Below, piece after piece: positions 5,350-13,005 of a stretch of DNA of 21,476 nt. A program made the position numbers and the translations under genes. Location of the stretch: positions 1 to 21,476 of the forward strand of contig CAKTVW010000039.1 of the NCBI GenBank assembly GCA_934630495.1. The letters run 5' to 3'. Within the stretch, counting starts at the first letter, position 1, and every line of letters begins with the position of its first letter. The stretch is from an uncultured Oscillospiraceae bacterium (GTDB lineage Bacteria; Bacillota; Clostridia; Oscillospirales; Oscillospiraceae). The notes beneath the pieces were generated by a model. That model saw only the letters and a program-made list of their open reading frames with translations. It was not told the DNA's origin and ran no database searches.

Positions 5350-6562
5350 AGTCGAACGCCTCCAGCTTGCGGCGGACCGTCTCCAGCCGCGCAAGCAGCA
5401 GCGGATCAAGCGCCTCGCGGCAGACCGATACGCCCTGCGCGGTCATGCGGCTGCGGCAGCCGAAGTAAGCGCCGCCGAGCGGGATCGCGCCCAGATGCGG
5501 CTGACCGCGTACCAGCCTGAGAATGCTGACGGCGGCGGACGACAGGGCGGGCGCGATATAGGGCTTGAAGCCCAGCGCACGCACCTGTAAATTGGCCTCT
5601 GCGGTCAGGCGGGTCAGGCGTTCGGAAACGGCGGCATCGTAGTGGGTCGGGTCGTTGGCGACGACGAGATCGGCGCCGTGCGGCCCGTAAACGCGCAGCC
5701 GTTCGACGGGCAGACGCTCCTTTTCGGCATAATATGCCGCCCGCGCCGCCATGACGCCCAGACCGAAGCCCTGAATCTGCTCGGGCAGCAGTCCTCCGGC
5801 ATCAAAGCGGCCGTTTTCGTCGCGGTTGCTTTCCAGAAATACGACGCGCGAAAGCTGGTCGACGGGGTCGGAGATCTGGCAGAACAGGCCGGTGAAGCCG
5901 GATGTCCGCGCCATTTTCGCATATTCCTTCAGCATTTCGCGGTTTTTTTCAAATTGCAGCAGGCGCACGTCGCCCTGCTCTGCGCCCACGGGAGGGACGC
6001 CGCGCGAGGCCGTGAACAGGAATATGTCGCAGTCGAACAGCGCCTCCTTCGGACAGACCGTAACGCGCGGCAGCGGCGCGTCGTCGGGCGGGAGCACCTG
6101 ATTCAGCTCCTGCTCGTAGCGTCGGCAGAGCGCCTCGTTGGGGTCGTAGATGCGAAGCTCGTCAAATTCCCTGCCGAGGAGCTTCAGCGCGAGAAGCAGC
6201 GTGCCGCCGACGTCGCCCAGTCCGACGAGCGCGGCGCGGAGATGAGTCCGGGGCTTCGGCGCTTCGAGAAACGGCAGCGCACGGAGAAAGGCGGTATTCA
6301 GAACGGTACCGCCGTGTTCGTTCAGAAAGCGGTCAAGCACGGAATCCGCGGACGGCGCGGACGGGAGCAGGCAGGCGCAGCCCTCCGCCTCCGCCGCCTC
6401 CCGAACGGAGGAAACGGCGAACCAGCCGCGGCTGCGATACGGGTCGCGCGCCGTGAGCAGCACCGGCGGCGCAAAGGGCGCGCTTACCGGCTCGGCATCG
6501 GCCGGGAAACGGGCGCCGTCGAGCGCGGTCAGGCAGAAGCCCCTCCAGCGTTTAAATTCCAT
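5342..6562 (-). CDS. Lactate/malate dehydrogenase-like NAD-binding protein
   Basis: A 406-residue cytoplasmic protein. After an unusual ~105-residue N-terminal extension comes a Rossmann domain: AALVGLGDVGG (110-120) is the dinucleotide loop and D140 (RIYDPNE) the acidic residue that favours NAD over NADP. SDPVDQL (231-237) matches the NPVD-type motif of LDH/MDH proteins, and VYGPHGAD (291-298) carries the conserved active-site histidine (H295). The mobile substrate loop (ASRGVPPVGAEQGDVR) does not match true lactate or malate enzymes, so the substrate is likely different. AGGAGG stands about 8 bases before the ATG. The start overlaps the stop of the giant upstream gene by 11 bp and the end overlaps the flavoprotein by 8 bp. 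Family placement is fairly firm; the reaction is unknown. 6-phospho-glycosidases (family 4) are a more distant alternative with the same fold. Confidence 0.78.
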   Translation of the reverse strand: MEFKRWRGFCLTALDGARFPADAEPVSAPFAPPVLLTARDPYRSRGWFAVSSVREAAEAEGCACLLPSAPSADSVLDRFLNEHGGTVLNTAFLRALPFLEAPKPRTHLRAALVGLGDVGGTLLLALKLLGREFDELRIYDPNEALCRRYEQELNQVLPPDDAPLPRVTVCPKEALFDCDIFLFTASRGVPPVGAEQGDVRLLQFEKNREMLKEYAKMARTSGFTGLFCQISDPVDQLSRVVFLESNRDENGRFDAGGLLPEQIQGFGLGVMAARAAYYAEKERLPVERLRVYGPHGADLVVANDPTHYDAAVSERLTRLTAEANLQVRALGFKPYIAPALSSAAVSILRLVRGQPHLGAIPLGGAYFGCRSRMTAQGVSVCREALDPLLLARLETVRRKLEAFDYA

Positions 6563-9500
6563 GTACGGCGCCTCCTCTCATGCGAATGCGGTCAAGCTGC
6601 AGCAAATCGTCCTCCAGATAGGACGAGGCGGGAACGGAAAAATCATAGGCCAGACGGTTGCCGCGATCGGGCAGACGCGGGTAATCGATCGCCTCGCCGA
6701 GCCGCCGCAGCGTCAGAACGGTGTTGAAGGTGCGCAGATGCACCTGCTCCAGCGTCCGCAGGATATCCAGCGCGTTTTCCAGCGCGGTACGGCTGAGTGC
6801 GCGGACGGCGTCGTCGGAGGTGCCCACGAAGTGCCGCGGATAGAAATAGGGGAGAATCAGGTTGATGGAGGTCAGCATCCGCCCGAGGGTCGGCCGCTGG
6901 CTGACGCTGTCGCCGCCGAGGAAGGGGTAGAGCAGACTCTCCGTGACCCAGTAATGCAGATTGGGAATGAAATATTCATAGTCTACCTGTCGGTTCTGTT
7001 CGCGCATCAGGTCCTGTCCGCGTCCGGAGCAGATGCCCACGATCACGCGGCTGATCTCGACGCCCTCCCGCTCGAACATGGGATTGAGCTTACCGATGCG
7101 GTAGCCCTTGTGCAGCAGGTCGTCGACGAGGATCACCGGGCGGCGGAAGGCCTTGACGGTGCGCACCTGATTTTGCAGGCCGCTGTAGCCCGGATATTCC
7201 ACGACGGAGAAGCTGCTGCCGTCGGGCGCGAAGCTCTTGTCGACATGGAGCGTTTTTGTCACGGTGTTCGGGACCGTCTCGCCCGACAGGATCCTGCCGT
7301 AGGGTACGCACATCAGCTTGCCGAGATGGCGCTCGTCCAGACCGTGGACCTGATTGTGCCGCTGTACGCGGAACATCAGCGACTGCTTGAGCAGCTCCGC
7401 GTCGAAGCACAGCAGCAGCTTGCCGGGGTAGAGATCGGTCAGCGCACGGCGCAGGCGGGGCCGCGCCGCCTCAATGGCGTCGATGACCTCGCGTTCGTCG
7501 CGGTGCGGCTTCTTCACGCACAGACGGACGTCTTGAATCAGTACCATCGGTGCGCGCATATCCACGAAGTACAGCTCCGACGCGCCCTCTACGGCGATGA
7601 AGCCGAGCTGCTCAAGGACCTGCCTGCGCGAAGCGTCTCCCGCCCCGCAGCGGCACAGCGCGTAGGTGTGGTCGCTTTGCAGACTGCGCACCAGCAGCTC
7701 GTTGACGAGCGGACGGATGTCCTCCTGCACCGCGCGGACGCGGTCGATCATCAGCAGACGGCCGGAGGTGCAGCGGCGCACGGCCGAACAGCTCTCAACG
7801 TCGTGCAGCTCCTCGTACAGGCGGGCGATCGTCAGCGTATGGCCGCATGCCCATCCGCGCGGCCGGCCGCCCTCGCGGGGATACATGGCCACGGCGGAGG
7901 GTGCGGCGGTCGTGCGCAGAAATTCCGAAAGCTCCGGCGGCGCGTCGGACGGGTCGGGCGCGCGGAACAGATAGTCCTGCCGCTCCACGGGCTGTTTCAT
8001 CATCGGGGAACGGAGGTACAGGCCAAATTCGTAAATATATGCCTGCACGATCGGGTCGACCAGCGCGGAGATATCCAGATTCTTGTCGATTGCCTCGCGG
8101 ATGCGGGTGGAGCTGACGTCCTCGAGCTGCACCGGAAGGGAGAACTCGACCGTCCTGCCGCGCAGAAGCGACGGGATCGGCGGCTTGGACGGGTCGTCGT
8201 CATTGCGCCGAACGATGATATGGTCAAATTCGGCCGCGCCGCCCTTCTGCGGCGAACGGTAGGCCGAGGCGTTGCGGATCACGTCGCTGCCCGCGACCAG
8301 ATAGACGGGGCGGCCGGGGAAAAGCGCCTTCAGCGCGGCAAGGTCCTGCGGCATGGCGATGTTGATCGGAATGTTGTCGGGGAACAGGTAGGTGTCCCAC
8401 TGGTCGGCCGTGGACATCATGACGATCTTGCGCCGCAGGAGCTTGGGCAGCGTGCGCTTGCTCCACGAAAACTCGTCCACCGCAAGATAGACCTCAAAGC
8501 CGCGTCGGCGGATCTCCTCAACGATGCCCTTGTGGCTGGCCGAGAAGGGGTCGAAGGTGCCGGGGAAGAAGGCCACCGGCTTTTCCTCCGGGAAGCGGAA
8601 GTCGCCCTGCTCCACCTCGCAGCGCACCATGAAGCGGTAGACATGGTTGAGCATGGCGGCGCGGTTGAAGAAGGTCAGACGCCCGCCGGACGGTTCGCTC
8701 AGAAGCGCCAGAAGCTTCTTGCTCACGCGGATAAAGCAGTGACACCGCAGCGACAGCGGCAGCGCGTCGTTGGCCAGAATATCGCCGCAGAGAACGTCCA
8801 GCGCGTTGCGGTGGATCACGGAATGGTAGTGCGCCACGCCCGTCAGCAGCAGGCCGAGGCAGTCGTCCGTCAGCGCATAGCCGTCCTCCGGCAGCGCGGA
8901 GATGATCGCGCCCAGCGTCCGCAGCACGGGACCTGCCGGACGGACCGTGCCCGAACGAAGAAGCTGCTCGAGAAAGTCGACGGCCTCGCGGATCTCCTTT
9001 TCCGGGAGCGTGCAGATCAGCTTGCCGAGATAATCAGGGATAAAGCGCGCAAACTGCTCCTGCCCGTTTTCCAGCTCACGCATCAGATCGACGGCGATCT
9101 CATTGCACTGGTCGACGGTCAGATACGGCGCGATGGACAGCAGCGCCTGTCCCGCGTGCTCCCGAACGGGCAGATGCTCGCTCACGCTCAGCAGGTTCGA
9201 CAGGTGCATCGCGGTGTGGAACGCGTTTTCGGGATGCCGCGCCACATCGTCGCAGAGCATGTCGATCTGCGCGTTTTTGACCGTCCAGTGGACGGCGTTT
9301 TTCAGGTTGCTCAGGTACAGCAGGCCCACGTTGCAGGCCGGCTCGGGCGTTGTGTCGGGCAGAAGGCTTCGGCGCAGATAGGCCACGGCAGGCTCCTCGC
9401 CGGGCAGGGGCCGCAGCGCCTGCTCCAAAAACGCCGCGCTTGCACACGGCTGCAGATGCTTGATGCAGCGAAGTGCGACAAGCTGCCAGCGCGGCGTGCC

Positions 9501-11168
9501 GCTGTGCAGCATGGTCAGAAGCGGCTGCTCGGCCTGCGCGAACAGCTCGGGCACGACCGCCTCCGGCGGCACATGGCACAGCGCGTCGAGCACCACAAAG
9601 CAGTCCGTTTCCGCGAGGCCCTTCAGATGCGCAAAGAGCGGCTGCGCCATTTCCGCCGCGTCGGTCGGTTCGCAGGCGGCGAACAGCGATTCGCAGATCG
9701 CTTTCAGAGAGTTGGAGATGCGCAGGGCGTGCTTCTGCGCGATTTTGTGGTCGGGGTGCAGGCAAAGCCCGATGTAGCTGTCCCAGAGCGCGACCGATTC
9801 GTCCAGCAGCGAGAGCATCGTCGGCGCCATGGCGCTCTTCGGCGCGGCGGAGGGCAGCTCCTTGCGGTATTTCGGGCCGCTGTTGGCCAGAAGCTGGCCC
9901 ATGATATTTCCCGCGATCCTGCGTACGTCGCCCTCCGGCGACATCAGCAGCTCGTATAGGAAGCCCAGCAGCTTCTGCTTGCCGGAGCGGGTCATATAGG
10001 TGCTGTATTCCTCGAAGAGGCGCAGATAGGTGCGGATGTGCTGGGTATTTTTCACGCCGCGCGCCTGCTCGAGCAGAAGGTCAAAGGAGGCGTCCGTGCT
10101 GATGGTGTGCATCAGGCGGATGTTGTTGTCAAAGGTCAGGTCGCGCAGGGCGTCCAGCGCTTCCCGCGCGGACAGCAGCGCCGCGTCCTGCGGCGGACGC
10201 TTCTGCGGCTCGGCACAGTCCAGCTCCGTCCCGACGCCGCGGTCGAGCAAAAAGCGCTCAAAATCGCGCAGCTTGCTGTAAACGAGGCGGTAGCGGCGCT
10301 TTTTGGCGGGCGTGACGTCCGCGAGCTTGGACATGATCATGCCGTAGGCCTCGGCAAGCGAGTAGATGCGGATGATTTCGCGGCCGTTTTCCCGCGTGCC
10401 GCGCACGCGGAAGTCCGCGTAGATCAGCAGCAGCGATTCAATGGGAAGATTCTCAAATTCCAAGTCCCATGTCGAATGGTTCGCGGAAATGTGGGCGATC
10501 TCCTCCATGCCGCGGTCAAGCAGCCATTGCCATGTATAGTAATAATGCAGATAAGGAACGCGCTTGGCATCCTCTCCGCGACAGGCAAATTTGCCGATGT
10601 CGTGGCACAGCGCGGCGGCGGCGACCAGCGGCACGTCGGCGGGCAGTCCGGCCTGCTGCGCAAGCGAAGCGGTGTGGACGGCGACGTTGCGCACGCCGAT
10701 GGTATGCGAAGCGGGGTCAAAGGGCATGACCTCCCGCGCAAGACGCAGGACGGTCATAAAATGCGCCTTGGAAACGGCCTCCTCGAAGCGGATATATTCC
10801 TGCTCCACGCGGCTGCTCTCCCGCAGTGTTTCGTCAAACGGGAGCAGATCGGTCAGGGGATCAAAGGGTCTGTTTTCGCAGGCCATCGCCGTCTCCAGTG
10901 CGGCCGTCAGCAGCGCGATGCCCTGCCGGACCGCCTCCGACGGCGCGCGGTAGTCCGGGTCGGGGAACAGCCCGTCCGTCAGCGCGGCATACGCGCAGGC
11001 AAGCCAGCCCTCCGACGGCTCCGGCGCGATCGCCGCCAGCAGCGGGGAAACAGCCTGAAGCGTTGCGGCGCAGATGCCGCCCGTTTCCGGTACGGACTCC
11101 AGCGCCTGCCGCAGGCCGTCCGCCTGCGGCAGAACGGCGCGTTCGAGTTTTTCTTTTGAAAGACGCAT
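6552..11168 (-). CDS. Giant fusion: HD phosphohydrolase, helical repeats, NadD-like nucleotidyltransferase, PRTase-like
   Basis: The product is 1538 residues. Domains in order: an HD-type domain (about 130-300) with H165, the pair H189-D190 in LCHDIGKF, ANHS near 229-232 and D252; a long helical, HEAT-like region (about 330-855); a nucleotidyltransferase of the NadD/cytidylyltransferase superfamily (865-1052) with FPGTFDPFSASHKG and the SSTRIR motif (1019-1024); a possible GNAT-like fold (about 1090-1195); and a phosphoribosyltransferase-type segment with VILVDDLLHKGYR (1345-1357). In the transferase the first histidine of the usual HxGH is replaced (SASH), so catalysis may be altered. The start has GGAAAAGGA upstream and its own promoter. 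It heads an overlapping operon with a dehydrogenase and a flavoprotein. HD plus NadD recalls the nadD-yqeK pairing in Firmicutes, but the remainder is unlike it. Overall reaction unknown. Confidence 0.82.
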   Translation of the reverse strand: MRLSKEKLERAVLPQADGLRQALESVPETGGICAATLQAVSPLLAAIAPEPSEGWLACAYAALTDGLFPDPDYRAPSEAVRQGIALLTAALETAMACENRPFDPLTDLLPFDETLRESSRVEQEYIRFEEAVSKAHFMTVLRLAREVMPFDPASHTIGVRNVAVHTASLAQQAGLPADVPLVAAAALCHDIGKFACRGEDAKRVPYLHYYYTWQWLLDRGMEEIAHISANHSTWDLEFENLPIESLLLIYADFRVRGTRENGREIIRIYSLAEAYGMIMSKLADVTPAKKRRYRLVYSKLRDFERFLLDRGVGTELDCAEPQKRPPQDAALLSAREALDALRDLTFDNNIRLMHTISTDASFDLLLEQARGVKNTQHIRTYLRLFEEYSTYMTRSGKQKLLGFLYELLMSPEGDVRRIAGNIMGQLLANSGPKYRKELPSAAPKSAMAPTMLSLLDESVALWDSYIGLCLHPDHKIAQKHALRISNSLKAICESLFAACEPTDAAEMAQPLFAHLKGLAETDCFVVLDALCHVPPEAVVPELFAQAEQPLLTMLHSGTPRWQLVALRCIKHLQPCASAAFLEQALRPLPGEEPAVAYLRRSLLPDTTPEPACNVGLLYLSNLKNAVHWTVKNAQIDMLCDDVARHPENAFHTAMHLSNLLSVSEHLPVREHAGQALLSIAPYLTVDQCNEIAVDLMRELENGQEQFARFIPDYLGKLICTLPEKEIREAVDFLEQLLRSGTVRPAGPVLRTLGAIISALPEDGYALTDDCLGLLLTGVAHYHSVIHRNALDVLCGDILANDALPLSLRCHCFIRVSKKLLALLSEPSGGRLTFFNRAAMLNHVYRFMVRCEVEQGDFRFPEEKPVAFFPGTFDPFSASHKGIVEEIRRRGFEVYLAVDEFSWSKRTLPKLLRRKIVMMSTADQWDTYLFPDNIPINIAMPQDLAALKALFPGRPVYLVAGSDVIRNASAYRSPQKGGAAEFDHIIVRRNDDDPSKPPIPSLLRGRTVEFSLPVQLEDVSSTRIREAIDKNLDISALVDPIVQAYIYEFGLYLRSPMMKQPVERQDYLFRAPDPSDAPPELSEFLRTTAAPSAVAMYPREGGRPRGWACGHTLTIARLYEELHDVESCSAVRRCTSGRLLMIDRVRAVQEDIRPLVNELLVRSLQSDHTYALCRCGAGDASRRQVLEQLGFIAVEGASELYFVDMRAPMVLIQDVRLCVKKPHRDEREVIDAIEAARPRLRRALTDLYPGKLLLCFDAELLKQSLMFRVQRHNQVHGLDERHLGKLMCVPYGRILSGETVPNTVTKTLHVDKSFAPDGSSFSVVEYPGYSGLQNQVRTVKAFRRPVILVDDLLHKGYRIGKLNPMFEREGVEISRVIVGICSGRGQDLMREQNRQVDYEYFIPNLHYWVTESLLYPFLGGDSVSQRPTLGRMLTSINLILPYFYPRHFVGTSDDAVRALSRTALENALDILRTLEQVHLRTFNTVLTLRRLGEAIDYPRLPDRGNRLAYDFSVPASSYLEDDLLQLDRIRMRGGAVHGI

Positions 11169-11224
11169 ATCGGTCGCATCCTTTTCCTGAGTTTTTCGGC
11201 CGACGCCGATACAATATTAGATAT

Positions 11225-11253
11225 ATTATACCGAAAAAAGCGCGCCGACACAA
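11225..11253 (-). promoter_or_regulatory. Sigma-A-type promoter of the minus-strand operon
   Basis: On the minus strand TTGTGT (11248-11253) and a perfect TATAAT (11225-11230) are separated by 17 bp, about 57 bases before the ATG at 11168. Confidence 0.75.
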
Positions 11254-11292
11254 TATCCCGCAGTGATTTTTTCCGTGCGGCGCGGACGGAGG

Positions 11293-11309
11293 AAGTGCGA
11301 AAAGCACTT
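11293..11309. promoter_or_regulatory. Hyphenated dyad at the dapA -35 (possible operator)
   Basis: AAGTGC / GCACTT with spacer GAAAA overlaps the first two bases of the dapA -35 hexamer. A dyad in this position could bind a repressor or activator; no regulator is identified. Confidence 0.35.
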
Positions 11310-11336
11310 GCTTTTTGGACCGAAAAATGCTATCCT
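11308..11336 (+). promoter_or_regulatory. Promoter of dapA-dapB-hisS
   Basis: TTGCTT (11308-11313) and TATCCT (11331-11336) are 17 bp apart, leaving an expected leader of under 40 bases before ATG 11380. That leader is too short for a lysine riboswitch or a T-box. Confidence 0.6.
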
Positions 11337-11379
11337 TTATGTGGAAAAGAAGAAACTGACCGTACAGGAGGTATGCTGC

Positions 11380-12279
11380 ATGAAAAAAATCAAGGGTTCT
11401 ATCGTTGCGCTGGTCACTCCTTTCAACGCCGACGGCTCGGCGGACCTCGGACGGCTCCGCGAGCTGGTCGATTGGCACGTCGCCAACCACACCGACGGCA
11501 TTCTGGTGCTCGGCACTACCGGCGAGACGGCCTCTACCACATTGGACGAGGATATCAAGACCGTCGAGACCGTCATTTCGCAGGTCGATCACCGCGTGCC
11601 CGTCATCGCGGGCGCAGGCTCGAACTCCAGCGAGATGCAGAAGCATAAGAGCGTGCTCTATTCCGAAATGGGCGCCGATGCGCTGCTGTGCATCAGCCCG
11701 TACTATGTCAAAACGAACGAGGAGGGCATGTATCGGCACTTTATGATGTCCGCCGACGCGGCATCCGCGCCGATCATCCTCTATAACGTCCCCGGCCGCA
11801 CCGGCTGCAAAATTTCGCCCGACGTGGTGCGCCGCCTTTCCGTCCATCCGAACGTCATGGGCATCAAGGAGGCCAGCGGCGACATGTCCTACGCGATGAA
11901 GATCGCGCGGTATCTGTCGGACGATTTTGTCATGTATTCCGGCAACGACGACATCACCGTTCCGCTGCTGTCCGTCGGCGCGTCGGGCGTCATCTCCGTC
12001 TGGGCGAACATCATGCCGCAGGAAGTGCATGATATGGTCGCCGACTGGTTCGCGGGCCGTCAGGGCAAGGCCCTTGCCGAGCAGCTCCGCTGTCTCGACC
12101 TCATCAACGGCCTGTTCATGGAGGTCAACCCCATCCCCGTCAAGGAGGCAATGAATCTGATGGGCCTCAAGGCGGGCGCCTTCCGGATGCCGATGTACCC
12201 CATGACGGACGAGCACCGCGCAAAGCTGGCAAAGCTCATGCGCGAGGTCGGCCTGCCCGTGCGGGAGGATGCGGAATGA
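11380..12279 (+). CDS. dapA: 4-hydroxy-tetrahydrodipicolinate synthase
   Basis: DapA condenses pyruvate with aspartate semialdehyde, the first committed step of diaminopimelate and lysine synthesis, in the cytoplasm. The 299-residue length is typical. Seen in the sequence: GTTGE (45-49, with the catalytic threonines), SPYYVK (106-111), YNVPGRTG (135-142, catalytic Y135 and substrate-binding R140) and MGIKEASGD (160-168), where K163 is the Schiff-base lysine. The frame is open further upstream, but CAGGAGG at 11365-11371 and homology of MKKIKGSIVALVTPF fix the start at ATG 11380. Its end overlaps dapB by ATGA, so the two are translationally coupled. Transcription starts from the divergent region shared with the minus-strand operon. 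No sign of decay. Confidence 0.97.
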   Translation: MKKIKGSIVALVTPFNADGSADLGRLRELVDWHVANHTDGILVLGTTGETASTTLDEDIKTVETVISQVDHRVPVIAGAGSNSSEMQKHKSVLYSEMGADALLCISPYYVKTNEEGMYRHFMMSADAASAPIILYNVPGRTGCKISPDVVRRLSVHPNVMGIKEASGDMSYAMKIARYLSDDFVMYSGNDDITVPLLSVGASGVISVWANIMPQEVHDMVADWFAGRQGKALAEQLRCLDLINGLFMEVNPIPVKEAMNLMGLKAGAFRMPMYPMTDEHRAKLAKLMREVGLPVREDAE

Positions 12280-12983
12280 AGCTGTTTCTGAGCGGCTACG
12301 GCAAAATGGGCCACATGGTCGAGTCTCTGGCCCTCGAGCGGGGATGGGAGATCGTCGGCCGTGCCGACGTGACGACCCCGGAGGTCTATGAGACTGCGCC
12401 CGAGGCCGATGTTTGCATCGACTTTTCGGGCGTCGGGGCGCTGCCGCTGCTGGCGGCCTATGTCCGTCGGACGAAAACGCCGCTCCTGAGCGGCACGACG
12501 GGCTTCACCGACCCGGATTTTGCCGTGCTGCGGGAGCTTTCGGCACTCGTTCCCGTGATCTGGACGGCAAATTACAGCACCGGCATCGCGGTCCTCAAGC
12601 GCATGGTGCGCGAGTTTGCGCCCGTCCTGCGCGATTGGGACAAGGAGCTGGTCGAGCTGCATCACAATCAGAAGGTCGACGCCCCCAGCGGCACGGCCAA
12701 GCAGCTTTTGCAGGAGCTGGACCCCGACGGCACGGCGACCCCCGTCTACGGACGGCAGGGCCTCTGCGGCAAGCGCAGGCCGGAGGAGATCGGCGTGTTC
12801 GCTCTGCGCGGCGGCACGGTCGCGGGCGAGCACAGCGTGCTGTTCTTCGGTGAGGACGAGTCGCTTGAGCTGACGCATAAGGCGCAGAGCCGCCGCGTGT
12901 TTGCCGCCGGAGCCATCCGCGCGGCGCAGGCGCTGGCCGAAAAGCCCGCCGGGTATTATACCTTAGAAGAATTGATTTTTTAA
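12276..12983 (+). CDS. dapB: 4-hydroxy-tetrahydrodipicolinate reductase
   Basis: DapB reduces the DapA product with NAD(P)H to tetrahydrodipicolinate. GYGKMG (7-12) is the dinucleotide-binding loop, SGTTGF (72-77) and ANYSTG (98-103) line the active site, and ELHHNQKVDAPSGTA (127-141) is the family signature with the catalytic H129/H130 and K133. At 235 residues it is shorter than the E. coli enzyme (273) and belongs to the compact form seen in other anaerobes such as Thermotoga. The N-terminus is reduced, and GYGKMG replaces the usual GxxGRMG. The start codon overlaps the dapA stop (ATGA), and hisS begins 22 bp after the stop. Confidence 0.95.
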   Translation: MKLFLSGYGKMGHMVESLALERGWEIVGRADVTTPEVYETAPEADVCIDFSGVGALPLLAAYVRRTKTPLLSGTTGFTDPDFAVLRELSALVPVIWTANYSTGIAVLKRMVREFAPVLRDWDKELVELHHNQKVDAPSGTAKQLLQELDPDGTATPVYGRQGLCGKRRPEEIGVFALRGGTVAGEHSVLFFGEDESLELTHKAQSRRVFAAGAIRAAQALAEKPAGYYTLEELIF

Positions 12984-13005
12984 GCAAAAAAGGGAAATAT
13001 TGACC

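Noticed and set aside
4120..5520. 466-codon plus-strand open frame
   Set aside because: It runs through the hairpin repeats and then antisense to the flavoprotein; its N-terminal part is just translated repeat.
6453..9959. 1168-codon plus-strand open frame opposite the giant gene
   Set aside because: It is antisense to a protein with clear conserved motifs. The long frame is a by-product of high G+C third-position bias, and its translation has no recognisable domain.
11337..11379. Lysine riboswitch or T-box upstream of dapA
   Set aside because: The predicted leader is under 40 bases and lacks the conserved elements of either RNA.
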